Origin: Bacteroides rodentium JCM 16496
GTDB lineage: Bacteria; Bacteroidota; Bacteroidia; Bacteroidales; Bacteroidaceae
Length of the DNA stretch: 64,000 bases
Assembly: GCF_000614125.1 (NCBI RefSeq)
Contig: NZ_BAKJ01000022.1
Coordinates: forward strand, 1 to 64,000
Reading direction: 5' to 3'
Below the pieces are notes generated by a model, which was not told the DNA's origin, searched no databases, and saw nothing but the letters and a program-made list of their open reading frames with translations. The translations under genes and the position numbers were made by a program. Position 1 is the first letter of the stretch, and the number at the start of each line of letters is the position of its first letter. Shown here piece after piece: positions 34,089 through 44,939 of this stretch.

Positions 34089-37000
34089 CTATTTGCCATA
34101 TTCGCTCGGACTCACCCCGAACTGTTTCTTGAAGCTTTTCGAGAAGTGGGACAGTGTGCTGAATCCCGTCAAGTCCGCAATTTCCGAGACGGTGTATATT
34201 CCTTCCGTTATCAGTTCAGCGGCACGGTTCAACTTGTAGGTCTTGAAGAAGGTGCTGGGGTTTTCGCCGGTCAGTCCTTTTACTTTATAGTAGAACTTGG
34301 TGCGTGATATTCTCAGCAGCTCGGTCATGCGGGCAATGTCCAGTTCGGGGTTGGAGAGTTCGCTCTCCATCAGGTGGTAGAGTTCGGTCATGAAGACATT
34401 GTCTTGTGGGGAAAGGATGTTTTCTTCTATCTTGTCCGTCTGGGTGGCTCTGCCAAGCATGTTACGTGCTTTTTCACGGTTCTTGAGCAATGACTTGATG
34501 AGTGCCAGCAGATAGGTAGGGTCGAAAGGCTTGGTCACGTAGGCGTCGGCTCCGGTATTCAGTCCTTCCACTTGGTTTTCCATTGTGGCTTTAGCGGTTA
34601 CCAGAATCACCGGCAGGTGGCAAAGCAGCAGGTCTTCCTTTATTTCCCGGCAGAGTTGGTAACCATCTTTTCCCGGCATTACCACATCGCTGAGGATGAG
34701 GTCGGGAGCTTCCTCGCGCATGGCTTTCAGTGCGTCGTCGGCATTGAAACGGCATATCACCTTATAGTGAGAGGAGAGGAGCATACGCAGGTAGTGGGCC
34801 ACTTCGGTATCGTCGTCCACAACCAGTACGTTGGATTGCTTTTCGTCGGTGTCGGCCTTGTCTCCGGTAAGCTGCGAGGTAGAGGTGAGCGGGAAGGCTT
34901 CCGATTGGTTGCTTTGTTCGGTAGTCCGTTCATCCTCGGCATACACTGCATCGTTGACGGGCAGTATGAAGGTGAATACGGCACCGCTTCCTTCGTCGGG
35001 CTGCCGGGCTTTCAGTTGTCCGTGATGAAGTACGGCCAGGCTGCGGGCATAGTATAAACCGATGCCGGTTCCCCAGTTGTAGGTTCCTTCTGCTTGGTTT
35101 CCTATCTGGTAATAGCGTTCGAAGATTTTCTCTATCTTGTCTTCAGGGATGTTCTGTCCCGTATTGGCTACGGATACTTTGATGTATTGTGTGGCTCTAT
35201 CGTCCGGCTGCAGGCTGAAGGATTGCGAGGCATTGGCACGGCTTATCACGTCGAAGTTGACGTTGATTTTCCCGCCTTGGGGAGTAAACTTCAGGGCATT
35301 GGACATCAGGTTGTTGAAGATTTTCTCCACTTTGTCTTCGTCCAGCCACATCAGGAAGGTATCTTCCAGCCCATGGGTGCTCAGGTCGATGCATTTGTCA
35401 CCGGCATTTACTTGAAAGACGCTCACTTGCCGTTGCAGGCAAGCGATGATGTCGGTACGTTTTACTTGCAGGCGCAAGGTGTCGTTCTCCAGTTTGTTGA
35501 AGTCCATCATCTGGTTGACAAGCCTTAACATGCGGCTTACGCTACGCTGTACGATGAGGAGCAGGTTTTTGTCCTCGCCTTCTATCCGGGAGCTGTTGCA
35601 GAGTTGCGTTACCGGTCCGGAAATCATGGTAAGGGGAGTACGGAATTCGTGTGAGATGTTAGCAAAGAAACTCATGTTCATTCGGTTAACCCGTTGTTCT
35701 TGCTCTTTTTCCTGTCGTGCATGCCGTGCAGCTTTTTTTTCTGCCCTGATGCGTAAAAGGGCACGCAGGAAGAGAAGGGCGAGGGTGGTTGCCAGCATGA
35801 AGTAGATGCTGTATGCCCACCATGTACGCCAAGGGGCAGGATATACTTTGATACGGATGGAGTTTTCGGCTTCTACAATGCTTTTGTCATTGTTGGTAAT
35901 CTTGACATGGAAGATATATTCTCCGACGGGTAGGTTGGCATAGTAGGCTTCTCGATTGTTGCGGGCGTCTATCCAGTAGTTGTCGAAACCTTCCAGATGA
36001 TATTGATAGTGTACACGGTCAAATTCGCTATAGTCTAAGGCGGCGAAGGAGATGCTGAAACTGTTCTGGTCGTGTTCTAGATGGATGTCGGGGCAATAAG
36101 AGAGGTGTTTCTCGATGGTTTGTCCGCTTTGTTGGGGGCGTATCAGCTTGTTGTGTATCTTCAGGTCGCAGAACAGCAAGGGGATGCTGCGCTTTATGGT
36201 CACATCGATGGGATTGAAGAAAGTAAGCCCGTGTGTGCCGCCAAAGACCAGTGTCCCGTCGGACAAGCGGCAGGATGCGCGGTCGTAGAACTGGTTTCCG
36301 CCTATGCCGTCGGCGGCGTAATAGTTGGTGAAGTGCTCTGTCGTGCGGTCGTATTTGCTCAGTCCGTATTGCGTGCTTATCCAGAGGTTGCCTTGCAGGT
36401 CTTCCTCAATGCCCGATATGTCGAGGCAGGAAGTGCCGGGTACGGGTGTCATCCTGCCCGTTTGGGGTTGGTAGCACATCAGGCCGTTGCTGACAGTCCC
36501 TATCCAGATGGTTCCATACGTGTCTTTGTGCAGGGCGGTGGGGATGAAGACGGAGCGGCGGATGCAGGCTTTCCGGTCTTCCTCCGTAATCTCCACCGGA
36601 CTGGCTGTCAAGTCTTCGATGTTAATCTGCTTCAGTGGCTGGTAGAATCCTGCTGCCAGTAGCCGGTGATTGTCTATCATCTCCAGACCGGGAACGAAGG
36701 TGAATCCTTCAAAGAGTTTCATCCCCTTGAATTCCTTTTCGCCAGGGCGTAGCGCATAGACATTGATTGTGGCGGTCCCTATCCAAATGGTACCGTCGGG
36801 TGACTGGGTGATGGACATGGGCAGGAAAATCCGGTGTCGTTCTTCTATTTTCACTTGTCCGTCGGGGGTGTATCTCACTTTCAGCACTTCGTGGTTGGTG
36901 CTTGTCATCCAGATGGCGTTGCTGTTGTCCACCATCAGCTGGTTCACATAGACTGCCTTTTGTTTCTCTTGTGTGAAGAGCGTTTCAGGGTCGATGTGTT

Positions 37001-38227
37001 TGATTTTGCGGTTCCGAGTGTCATAGATGTACACACCGTCCATGAGCGTAGATATCCACAGCTTGTTGTCTTTGTCGGCACTGAGGGAGACGACTGATTT
37101 GTTGTTCAGTTCGGAGCGGAGGTAGTTGTCGTTGTTGAAGCGTTCTTTGTAATGGTAGCATACGGTGTATCCTTGGTCCACGGAGCCTATCCATAGGTTT
37201 TGTTGCGAGTCGGTGAACAGCTGGCTGATTTTGAAGCGGGGCATCTTGAAGGGGAATCCGTTTTCGCCTTGGCGAGTCACGTTTCCGGTACCTGGGTTGT
37301 AGTAGAACATGCCGTGTTTGGCGGTGTTCAGCAACAGACAGTTGTTGCCGTAGGGATGTATATAGTCGATGTCGGCATTGCATAGCATGGCGTTTTGGGC
37401 AATGGGATTCGGCAACGGCTTGAAGCTGCGTGTACGGGTGTCGAAGATGTTGATGGTCCGGTTGCCGGTTATCCACAGCTCGTTATTGTGCAGATAAGAA
37501 TAGTAGGGATATCCGTTAAGAGGGATGGATTCTTTCAGTTGCAGGGTGGAGAGGTCGTAGCGGTAGAGCTTGATGGAGGTCATAACCCAGAGGTTGTTGT
37601 CCGGGTCGATGTGGCATTGTGCGTAGAAAGTATGTCCGGGGCTGATGTCGGGCAGCACGCAGGTTATTTTTTCTACTTCGGGGTTGTAAGCATAGAGTTG
37701 GAAGCCGGTGTTCAGAAAGATGCGACCGTTGCGGTCTTCCATAATTTGCCTCACGTTCTTGTTGTTGGCTTCGACGGGAATTATCTGGAAGTTGTCCTTA
37801 TCGGTATATAGCACACGCCATTTACGGTAGCCACCCAGAAGCGGTTCTTCGAGTCGCGCAGCAGTTGGGTAATCTGGTTGTCGGGCAGTCCCAGCGAGTC
37901 GTCAGTACAGAAGTACTGGTGGTATTCGTGCACGTTGTATTTGTTCAGTCCCCGGAATGTACCTATCCATATATGGCCTTGTGCATCTTCGGCCATGGCG
38001 GTGACTTTTTGGTTGGAGAGGTCGTTGGCGATGACGGGGCTTTCGATCTCGGTATTCTGGTTTTCGGGCAAAGGCTCCTTAGCGTCGCATGCCAGCAGAC
38101 AGACAGCGGCTAAAATACCGGTCAGCAAGTGGAACAATGTGCGGAGGTAGATAAAGGCATATATGAAGTTTTTGAATTGTTTGCGAAAATAAGGATAAAA
38201 AATTGAATATAAGTTGCTTTGCAGCAT
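34089..38227 (-). CDS. Hybrid two-component system (HTCS) PUL regulator (frameshifted)
   Basis: About 1,380 residues, one-protein sensor and regulator. A signal/lipobox-like N-terminus (LLTGILAAVCLLACDAKE) is followed by about 14 beta-propeller (reg_prop) repeats such as DAQGHIWIGTFRGLNKY, a Y_Y_Y domain (NLPVGEYIFHVKITNND), one transmembrane helix (IYFMLATTLALLFLRALL), HisKA with the phospho-His in ANISHEFRTPLTM (~860), HATPase (GTGIGLYYARSL), a receiver with Asp in LILSDVVMPGKDG (~1180) and a C-terminal AraC HTH (SEIADLTGFSTLSHFSKSF). One base is missing near 37818 (expected about NGVVLYTDKDN). The start is uncertain; 38266 is possible. It is divergent from the PUL and likely activates it when a periplasmic oligosaccharide binds. 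Confidence 0.9.
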
Positions 38228-38260
38228 GTTTTGAACAAAAGAACAAATGTTTGAACGTAT

Positions 38261-38326
38261 GGGCAAGCGCTTTTAAACCTCCGGGCAAGTCCTTTGTACA
38301 TGTCGGCCAGCCCTTCCGGCGCAATA
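38261..38326 (+). promoter_or_regulatory. 22-bp spaced direct repeats between HTCS and PUL
   Basis: GGGCAAGCGCTTTT starts at 38261 and GGGCAAGTCCTTTG at 38283. A weaker GGCCAGCCCTTCC starts at 38305. All are spaced exactly 22 bp, two helical turns. A -7-like TAATATTG (38331-38338) follows directly. This is a likely binding site for the HTCS AraC domain. Confidence 0.6.
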
Positions 38327-38377
38327 GGTGTAATATTGCAACCGGAACAACTTAATTCTTTAAACTAATATGTAGCC

Positions 38378-40035
38378 ATGAAAAAACAACATCTATCCAT
38401 GCTGGTATTTGCATCCTTGCTTCTTCTTGCTTCCTGCGGACAGACAGTAGGCGTGAAAGTTTCCGGCACACAGACAGCGGGCGAAATCATCGCCTCCTCC
38501 GAGACAGCCATCATCCAGACCGAATCTGGCAAAGTGGGAGGTTTTTTGCAAGACGGTATTTATATATATAAAGGTATTCCCTACGCCAAGGCGGAACGCT
38601 TCATGCCGCCCGTGCCCGTGGAGAAGTGGGAGGGCATTCGCAGCAGCCGCATGTTCGGTCCCACCTGCCCCCAGGGAAAACGCGCAGGGTGGGGTGCCGA
38701 CGAGCATGCTTTCGCCTTCCATTGGGACGACGGATTTTCCGGCGAAGACTGCCTGCGGGTCAACATCTGGACTCCGGGACTGAATGACGGCAAGAAGCGT
38801 CCTGTCATGGTGTGGCTCCACGGAGGAGGCTATTCTGCCGGAAGCGGTCAGGAACTGCCCTCTTACGATGGCTTCAACCTTGCCAAGAAAGGTGACGCGG
38901 TAGTGGTGACGCTGAACCATCGCCTCAACGTCCTCGGTTTCCTCGACCTTTCTGCCTACGGTGACAAATATGCCAAATCCGGCAATGCCGGTCTGCTCGA
39001 CCTGGTAGCAGCACTTCAATGGGTAAATAAGAATATAGCGGCGTTCGGTGGTGACGCGCAGAATGTAACCATCTTCGGGCAGTCGGGCGGTGGCGGAAAG
39101 GTATCCACGCTGCTTGCCACTCCATCGGCAAAGGGACTCTACCACAAGGCTATCGTGCAGAGCGGTTCCATGCTTCGCACGATGGATGCCAAGTACTCGC
39201 GCCGCATCGGTGCTGCCGTGATGGACGAGTTGGGCTTGAAAGCCTCGCAGATAGACGAGTTGCAGCAGATGCCTTACGAGAAGCTGCTTGCCGCCGGCGA
39301 GAAGGCAGTGGCCAAGGTGAAGGCTGAGGCCGAGAAAGAGGACGGCGTATCTACCTTCATTTTCGGATGGGCGCCACCGTGGATGGAGACGTGCTGCCCG
39401 CACAGCCTTTCGACCCGCAGGCTCCCGCGCAGAGCAAGGACGTGCCTGTGATGATAGGAACTACCTTGCACGAGTTCACCATGAGCACCTACGTGCCTGC
39501 TTTCCGCACCATCTCCAAAGAGAAAGCCGTGGAATTCCTGAAGCAGCGCTACGGCGACCGCACGGACGATTTCCTCGCTGCCTTTGAGAAAGCTTATCCC
39601 GGCTACCAGCCCAAGGACTTGGTGGATGTGGATTTCGTATTCCGTCCCAGTGCCGTGGAGCAGGCTAAACTGAAAGCTGCGCAGCAGGGGGCTCCGGTCT
39701 ATATGTATATGTTTGCATGGGAGTCTCCGGTGCTCGACGGCATGTTCCGTAGCACGCACTGCATGGAGATACCTTTCGCCTTCAACAATGCTGTGCTCCA
39801 CGCTTCCATGACGGGCGGCGGTGCCGCAGCGCAGGCTCTGGCCGAAAAGATGAGCAGCGCTTGGCTGAACTTCGCCCGTACCGGTAATCCCAATGCAGAG
39901 GGCCTGCCCCAGTGGGATGCTTATACCGAAGAGGGAGGAGCCACGATGTTCTTCAATAATACGTGTGAGGTGAAGCATCACCACGACAAGGAGTTGCTGG
40001 AGGTGGTAAGGGCGTTTCCGACACGGGGGTTCTGA
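38378..40035 (+). CDS. Type B carboxylesterase lipoprotein (frameshifted)
   Basis: About 553 residues. Lipoprotein signal ending LLASC (Cys ~20). Carboxylesterase/lipase type B fold: YKGIPYAKAERF, GEDCLRVNIWTP, VMVWLHGGGYSAGSG (oxyanion hole) and the nucleophile loop FGQSGGGGKV (Ser ~236), which departs from the usual GESAGG. The acid candidate is in GTTLHEF and the His in RSTHCMEIPFAF. One C is missing near 39382 (GCGCCACC, expected GCGCCCACC), restoring FGWAPTVDGDVLPAQPF. First gene of the PUL operon. It probably removes acyl or feruloyl-type esters from glycans at the cell surface or in the periplasm. Confidence 0.87.
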
Positions 40036-40060
40036 ATTTAGTTTATTGTCTTAATATGTT

Positions 40061-40126
40061 GACAGCCAGTGAATACTGGTGTCGGCGTGCTACCAAAAGG
40101 TTGGCAAGAAAGGCAAGATATATTTG
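40061..40126 (+). promoter_or_regulatory. Hairpin and -7 box before susC
   Basis: GACAgCCAGT (40061-40070) pairs with ACTGGTGTC (40075-40083) around a GAAT loop. TATATTTG (40119-40126) then stands 49 nt before the SusC start. Together they could end part of the upstream transcript and start a new one. Confidence 0.5.
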
Positions 40127-40175
40127 ACTTGTAACCAATGAATGTAACTATAAATCTAATTTTAAACTAACTAAA

Positions 40176-43100
40176 ATGAAACAAATCATGAAGCAAACAG
40201 CCCGAAAGAGACTTGCCGCTATGGCACTCTTTCTCTTAATCTGCCTTCCTTTCTCTCTGGCACAAGCCCAGACCGTGAAAGTGACCGGCAAGGTGACTGA
40301 CAACCTGAATGAACCGATGATTGGTGTAAGTATCGTAGAGAAAGGTACTACCAACGGTTGTATTACCGATATTGACGGTAATTATACATTGAATGTAAAT
40401 CAGGGAGCGACAATCATTTTCTCTTACATCGGCTACGTAACCCAAGAGAAACAAGCCGTTGCCGGTGTGATGAACATTGTCTTGAAAGAAGACAGCGAGA
40501 CACTGGACGAAGTGGTGGTAGTAGGTTACGGTGTGCAGAAGAAAAGCTCCGTGACGGGAGCCATTTCGCAGGTGAAGGCCGAAGACATGCAAAACCGTAC
40601 TATCAGTGATGCTTCACAAGCCTTGCAGGGTAAGACAGCCGGTGTGCAGTTGATTACGACTTCTGCCGCTCCGGGTTCCTCACCTACGGTACGTGTGCGC
40701 GGTTATTCGTCCAATGCGGCTTCCAATCCGCTTTATGTGGTGGACGGTGTACGCATGAGCAGCATTGCCGGTATCGACCCCAACGACATTGCCAGCATGG
40801 AAGTGTTGAAAGATGCTGCTTCCGCTGCTATCTATGGTGCTGAGGCCGGTAACGGTGTTATCCTTATATCAACAAAGAAAGGTAAAGCCGGACAAGGAAA
40901 AATTACGTATGACTTCCAGCTTTCCACGCAATCCATTGCCCGTATGCCCAAGTTGCTTAATGCAGAAGAATACGTTGATTACATGTCGGAAAGCAGTGCT
41001 TTCGACCCCAATTTCATAAAAGCCAATTGGGATGGAAAGACCAGTACGGACTGGCTGGATATTGCCTTTGAAAATTCATTGATGATGAAGCATAACTTGG
41101 CTTTTGCCGGAGGTGGCGAGCAGGGCAATTATTATTTGTCGCTGACTTATCTGGACAATGACGGTATTGTAAAAGGGAAAGACGATGTTTACCAACGTAT
41201 GACGGCTACCATTAATGCCGAATACAACATAAAGCCTTGGTTGAAGGTAGGTACGACAAACCAGATTGAGAAGTATAATACCCGTGGCGTATCTACGCAG
41301 AATGCGTATGGCAGCTTCCTGCAATCCGTTCTGATGATGGATCCCTTGACTCCTGATACTTATGCACCGGACAAATTGCCTGCCCACATGCAGAACGCCC
41401 TGAATCAGGGCAGCACATTGTTGCAGGACGAAAACGGCAATTATTATGCCTCTTCTCTTTTCTATGAAGGTGAAAACTACCATCCTACTGTGATGCGTAA
41501 GAGCACCATCGGTCGCAACAGCGGATTCAATGTCAATGGTTCTATCTATGCGGATTTCACACCTATCAAAGGCTTTACCTTTACTTCTCGTTTCGGTTAT
41601 CGTTTGGGAGGCACTCGCTCTGCCAACACAAGCCTGCCTTTCTATGGCAATTCGACCCAAAGACGTGACTATGTAAGTATCAATAGTCAGTCTGCTACAA
41701 GCATTTACTATCAGTGGGAAAACTTTGCCAATTATGTGAAGACATTCAACGGTCATACCATCAATGCCATGTTGGGTATGTCGTTCCAGGAATCTTCTTA
41801 CGACTATGTAAAGGGGTCTCTCGACCCGGATGGCGAACATGCCGTACTCCAGAACAATCCGTTATTCTTTTATCTGAATTACGCTGCTTCCTCAGCAGTC
41901 AAAGGTCTGAATGGTGAAAAGACCCGTTCTGCCAAAATGTCTTACTTCGGTCGTGCAAGCTATGACTACATGGGTCGCTACATGGCGCAATTCTCCTTGC
42001 GTGCCGATGCAGCCGATATGTCGCAATTGCCTGTTACGAACCGTTGGGGTTACTTCCCCGCAGTCTCTTTGGGATGGACGGTTTCAGAAGAAAAGTTCTT
42101 TGAGCCTGTAAAGGAAAGTGTCAATAGCTTGAAGTTGCGTGCCAGCTGGGGACAGAACGGTAGCCTTTCCGCATTGAGCGGTTATGCCTATAGCACGGAT
42201 ATGGCTTCCAGCGGCATTTATCCGTTGACTGGCGGCAATGGCTTTACTACCGGAGTAAATCCTGCTTCATTGGGTAACGATGAATTGAAGTGGGAAACTT
42301 CCGAACAGATTGACTTTGGTTTGGATGCTCGCTTTTTGCGTGACCGCTTGACCTTCAGTGTGGACTATTATGAAAAGAAGACGAAAGATTTGTTGGTTTT
42401 AGATACAAAACCTTCTCTCAGTATTGGTGGAAAGACTTCTCCGATGAATGCCGGTAACGTAAGCAATAAAGGTTGGGAATTTGAACTGGGCTGGCGCGAT
42501 AATATCAAGGATTTCAGCTACAGCATTCGTGCTAACCTGGCTACGTTGAAGAATGAAGTAACTTATCTTGACCCTTCGCAACCTCGTCTGAATGGAGCTT
42601 CTTTCCATACTTACCAGCTCAGTTTCTTTGAGAAGGGATATCCGGTGTACTATTTCCGTGGCTATCAGTTCAATGGTTTGGACGAGCAAGGCAATCCTAC
42701 TTTCAAAGACCTTGATAACAGTGGCGGCCTCAACGAAGGTGACTTGACTTACATTGGCGATGCTATTCCTGACTTCACGTATGGTATAACCTTGACGGCA
42801 GCTTACAAGGGACTTGACCTGACAATATTCGGTACTGGTTCACAAGGTAACGATATTTTTCATTGTTACTATCGTCCCGATTATAAGACAAGTAACCGCC
42901 TGAAAGAGGTTTGGTATGATAATCATTGGTCTGCCAACAATCCAACCGGTACGAAGCCTTTGGCAAATGCCAACAATATAGACCAATACATTCAGTCGGA
43001 TGCCATGGTTTATGATGCTTCTTTCTTCCGTATCAAGCAGATTCAGTTGGGTTATACTTTGCCGAAATCATTGTTGAAGAAAGTGTTTATCAATAACATG

Positions 43101-43256
43101 CGCCTTTATTGTTCACTCGATGATTTTATCACTTTCACTAAATATCCCGGTTTCGACCCAGAATCTTCAGCTAACGCTACTACAGGCATGGGTATTGATA
43201 TGGGCGGTTATCCTGCTTCCAAGAAAGTGGTGCTTGGCTTCAATATAGAATTCTAA
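40176..43256 (+). CDS. SusC-like TonB-dependent outer-membrane transporter
   Basis: The 1,026-residue protein has a signal peptide (AMALFLLICLPFSLAQAQ), a carboxypeptidase-D-regulatory-like domain (VTGKVTDNLNEPMIGVSIVE to FSYIGYV), a TonB box (LDEVVVVGYGVQKKSSVTG), a plug domain (ALQGKTAGVQ, NPLYVVDGVRM, MEVLKDAASAAIYG) and a long barrel ending LGFNIEF. It forms the import channel with the SusD lipoprotein encoded 12 nt downstream. An alternative ATG at 40188 is possible. Confidence 0.95.
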   Translation: MKQIMKQTARKRLAAMALFLLICLPFSLAQAQTVKVTGKVTDNLNEPMIGVSIVEKGTTNGCITDIDGNYTLNVNQGATIIFSYIGYVTQEKQAVAGVMNIVLKEDSETLDEVVVVGYGVQKKSSVTGAISQVKAEDMQNRTISDASQALQGKTAGVQLITTSAAPGSSPTVRVRGYSSNAASNPLYVVDGVRMSSIAGIDPNDIASMEVLKDAASAAIYGAEAGNGVILISTKKGKAGQGKITYDFQLSTQSIARMPKLLNAEEYVDYMSESSAFDPNFIKANWDGKTSTDWLDIAFENSLMMKHNLAFAGGGEQGNYYLSLTYLDNDGIVKGKDDVYQRMTATINAEYNIKPWLKVGTTNQIEKYNTRGVSTQNAYGSFLQSVLMMDPLTPDTYAPDKLPAHMQNALNQGSTLLQDENGNYYASSLFYEGENYHPTVMRKSTIGRNSGFNVNGSIYADFTPIKGFTFTSRFGYRLGGTRSANTSLPFYGNSTQRRDYVSINSQSATSIYYQWENFANYVKTFNGHTINAMLGMSFQESSYDYVKGSLDPDGEHAVLQNNPLFFYLNYAASSAVKGLNGEKTRSAKMSYFGRASYDYMGRYMAQFSLRADAADMSQLPVTNRWGYFPAVSLGWTVSEEKFFEPVKESVNSLKLRASWGQNGSLSALSGYAYSTDMASSGIYPLTGGNGFTTGVNPASLGNDELKWETSEQIDFGLDARFLRDRLTFSVDYYEKKTKDLLVLDTKPSLSIGGKTSPMNAGNVSNKGWEFELGWRDNIKDFSYSIRANLATLKNEVTYLDPSQPRLNGASFHTYQLSFFEKGYPVYYFRGYQFNGLDEQGNPTFKDLDNSGGLNEGDLTYIGDAIPDFTYGITLTAAYKGLDLTIFGTGSQGNDIFHCYYRPDYKTSNRLKEVWYDNHWSANNPTGTKPLANANNIDQYIQSDAMVYDASFFRIKQIQLGYTLPKSLLKKVFINNMRLYCSLDDFITFTKYPGFDPESSANATTGMGIDMGGYPASKKVVLGFNIEF

Positions 43257-43268
43257 CTTTTAAATTTA

Positions 43269-44927
43269 ATGTATAAAACAATGAAAGCAACACATTATAT
43301 ATATGTACTTTTTGCAGCCTTGTTCACTTTGGTATGTGCCGGTTGTGAAGACCGCTTGAATATTGAAAAGCATGGTAGTTTGGGAGGTCCTGAAAATTAC
43401 TACCAAACTGATGAGGAGGCTGAGGCTGCCGTGGCTTCTATGCTTATCTCTTGGCGTGATATGTATTCTAACTGGTTTTATGTAAAAAACTGTCTTTCTG
43501 ACGATGCCTATACGGGCGGTGGCTCTCGTGGTGATAATGCTATGATGGAGCAGTTGAATGAATTTACGTTCTTTACGGATAACGGTTTGATTTCTGGTTT
43601 GTATTCCGGGCTTTATGCTGTGGTTTATAAAGCCAATCTGATTATAGAGAATGTCACAGGAGATTCATCGGTCATGAGACGTGCCGTAGCTGAGGCAAAA
43701 TTCTATCGTGCATGGGCTTATTTTGAGTTGGTGACTTTGTGGGGGAATGCGCCTTTGGTGGATCACTTGTTGACTCCGTCTGAGTATCATGTAAGCAACA
43801 GCACGCCTGAAGCTTTGTGGGCTTTTGTGGAACAGAATCTTGAAGAGGCTATTTCTTCAGGGGCTTTGCCTTCCAAAGCTAATGTGGACGATGCGGATGC
43901 TACTTCACGTGTTACGCTTGAAACTGCTAAAGCTTATCTTGGCAAAGCTTATCTTTTCCAAGGTAAATATTCTGATGCTGCTACTGTTTTGGACGAAGTC
44001 ATTGATTCTAAGAAATATGAGTTATATCAAGGCAGCTTTGACATGTTGGGACATGCTGTGACCAACAATTGTAGTGAATCTATGCTTGAAGTGCAACGTC
44101 GCAAAAACAGCGAACAAGCTTGGAATCAGTTCGTTCAATTCTATATCATGTTGGGCTGGCGTACAAGTCACATGTCATACGGCCCCAAGGCATTGTTTGA
44201 AGAAGGCATTGCAATGGGTACTTATGGATTTTTCAATCCTACTAAGTCATTGTATGACGCTTTTGTTGAAAGAGAAGGCGTGGACGGTTATCGTCTGAAA
44301 AGTACGATGCGTACTTACGAACAAATGAATGAAGTGGAAATGGCTATCAATCCGGGTCTTTATTTAGTTGGTAACGAAGGTTATTTCTTTTGGAAAACCC
44401 GTCTTTTGGGCTCAGACAACATTATCGACCAAAGTTGGTTCCAAAGTCTTCAATATACTAACCTGCGTGTGATGCGTTATGCCGAAGTATTACTCATGGC
44501 CGCTGAGGCTCATGTAATGGGTGGTGGCTCTGCCGACAAGGCTGTGAAGTATATTAATGAAATCCGTACTCGTGCCAAGCTTGCCCCACTTTCTTCCGTG
44601 ACATTGGATGATGTGAAGAAGGAGAAACGTCTGGAACTCTGTTTGGAGAGTGTCCGATTCCAAGATTTGGTTCGTTGGGGGGATGCAAAAGCTGTGTTGG
44701 GTGAGCAAGGTAAGTTTATTCCGGCTTATGGATATTTCCCGAAAATTGATCCTTCCACAGGTGAAGTGATGAAGGATGCTCAAGGTAATCCGATATTTGA
44801 ATTTAAATTGGAACCGGAAAATACCAAAAATTCTGTATATGGCTTCCAAGACAAACACATGCTGTTGCCTATTCCTTACACAGAATTGAATGTGAATCCC
44901 AATATCAAGCAAAATACAGGTTGGTAA
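43269..44927 (+). CDS. SusD-like glycan-binding outer-membrane lipoprotein
   Basis: The 552-residue protein has a signal ending LVCAGC (lipidation Cys ~26). SusD/RagB features follow: the N-terminal LNIEKHGSLGGPENYYQTDE, TPR-like helices (EAKFYRAWAYFELVTLWGNA, TLETAKAYLGKAYLFQGKY), the block LRVMRYAEVLLMAAEAHV and the C-terminal LLPIPYTELNVNPNIKQNTG. It caps the SusC channel and binds the oligosaccharide outside the cell. Its gene follows susC by 12 nt. Confidence 0.95.
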   Translation: MYKTMKATHYIYVLFAALFTLVCAGCEDRLNIEKHGSLGGPENYYQTDEEAEAAVASMLISWRDMYSNWFYVKNCLSDDAYTGGGSRGDNAMMEQLNEFTFFTDNGLISGLYSGLYAVVYKANLIIENVTGDSSVMRRAVAEAKFYRAWAYFELVTLWGNAPLVDHLLTPSEYHVSNSTPEALWAFVEQNLEEAISSGALPSKANVDDADATSRVTLETAKAYLGKAYLFQGKYSDAATVLDEVIDSKKYELYQGSFDMLGHAVTNNCSESMLEVQRRKNSEQAWNQFVQFYIMLGWRTSHMSYGPKALFEEGIAMGTYGFFNPTKSLYDAFVEREGVDGYRLKSTMRTYEQMNEVEMAINPGLYLVGNEGYFFWKTRLLGSDNIIDQSWFQSLQYTNLRVMRYAEVLLMAAEAHVMGGGSADKAVKYINEIRTRAKLAPLSSVTLDDVKKEKRLELCLESVRFQDLVRWGDAKAVLGEQGKFIPAYGYFPKIDPSTGEVMKDAQGNPIFEFKLEPENTKNSVYGFQDKHMLLPIPYTELNVNPNIKQNTGW

Positions 44928-44939
44928 TTCTAATAAAAC

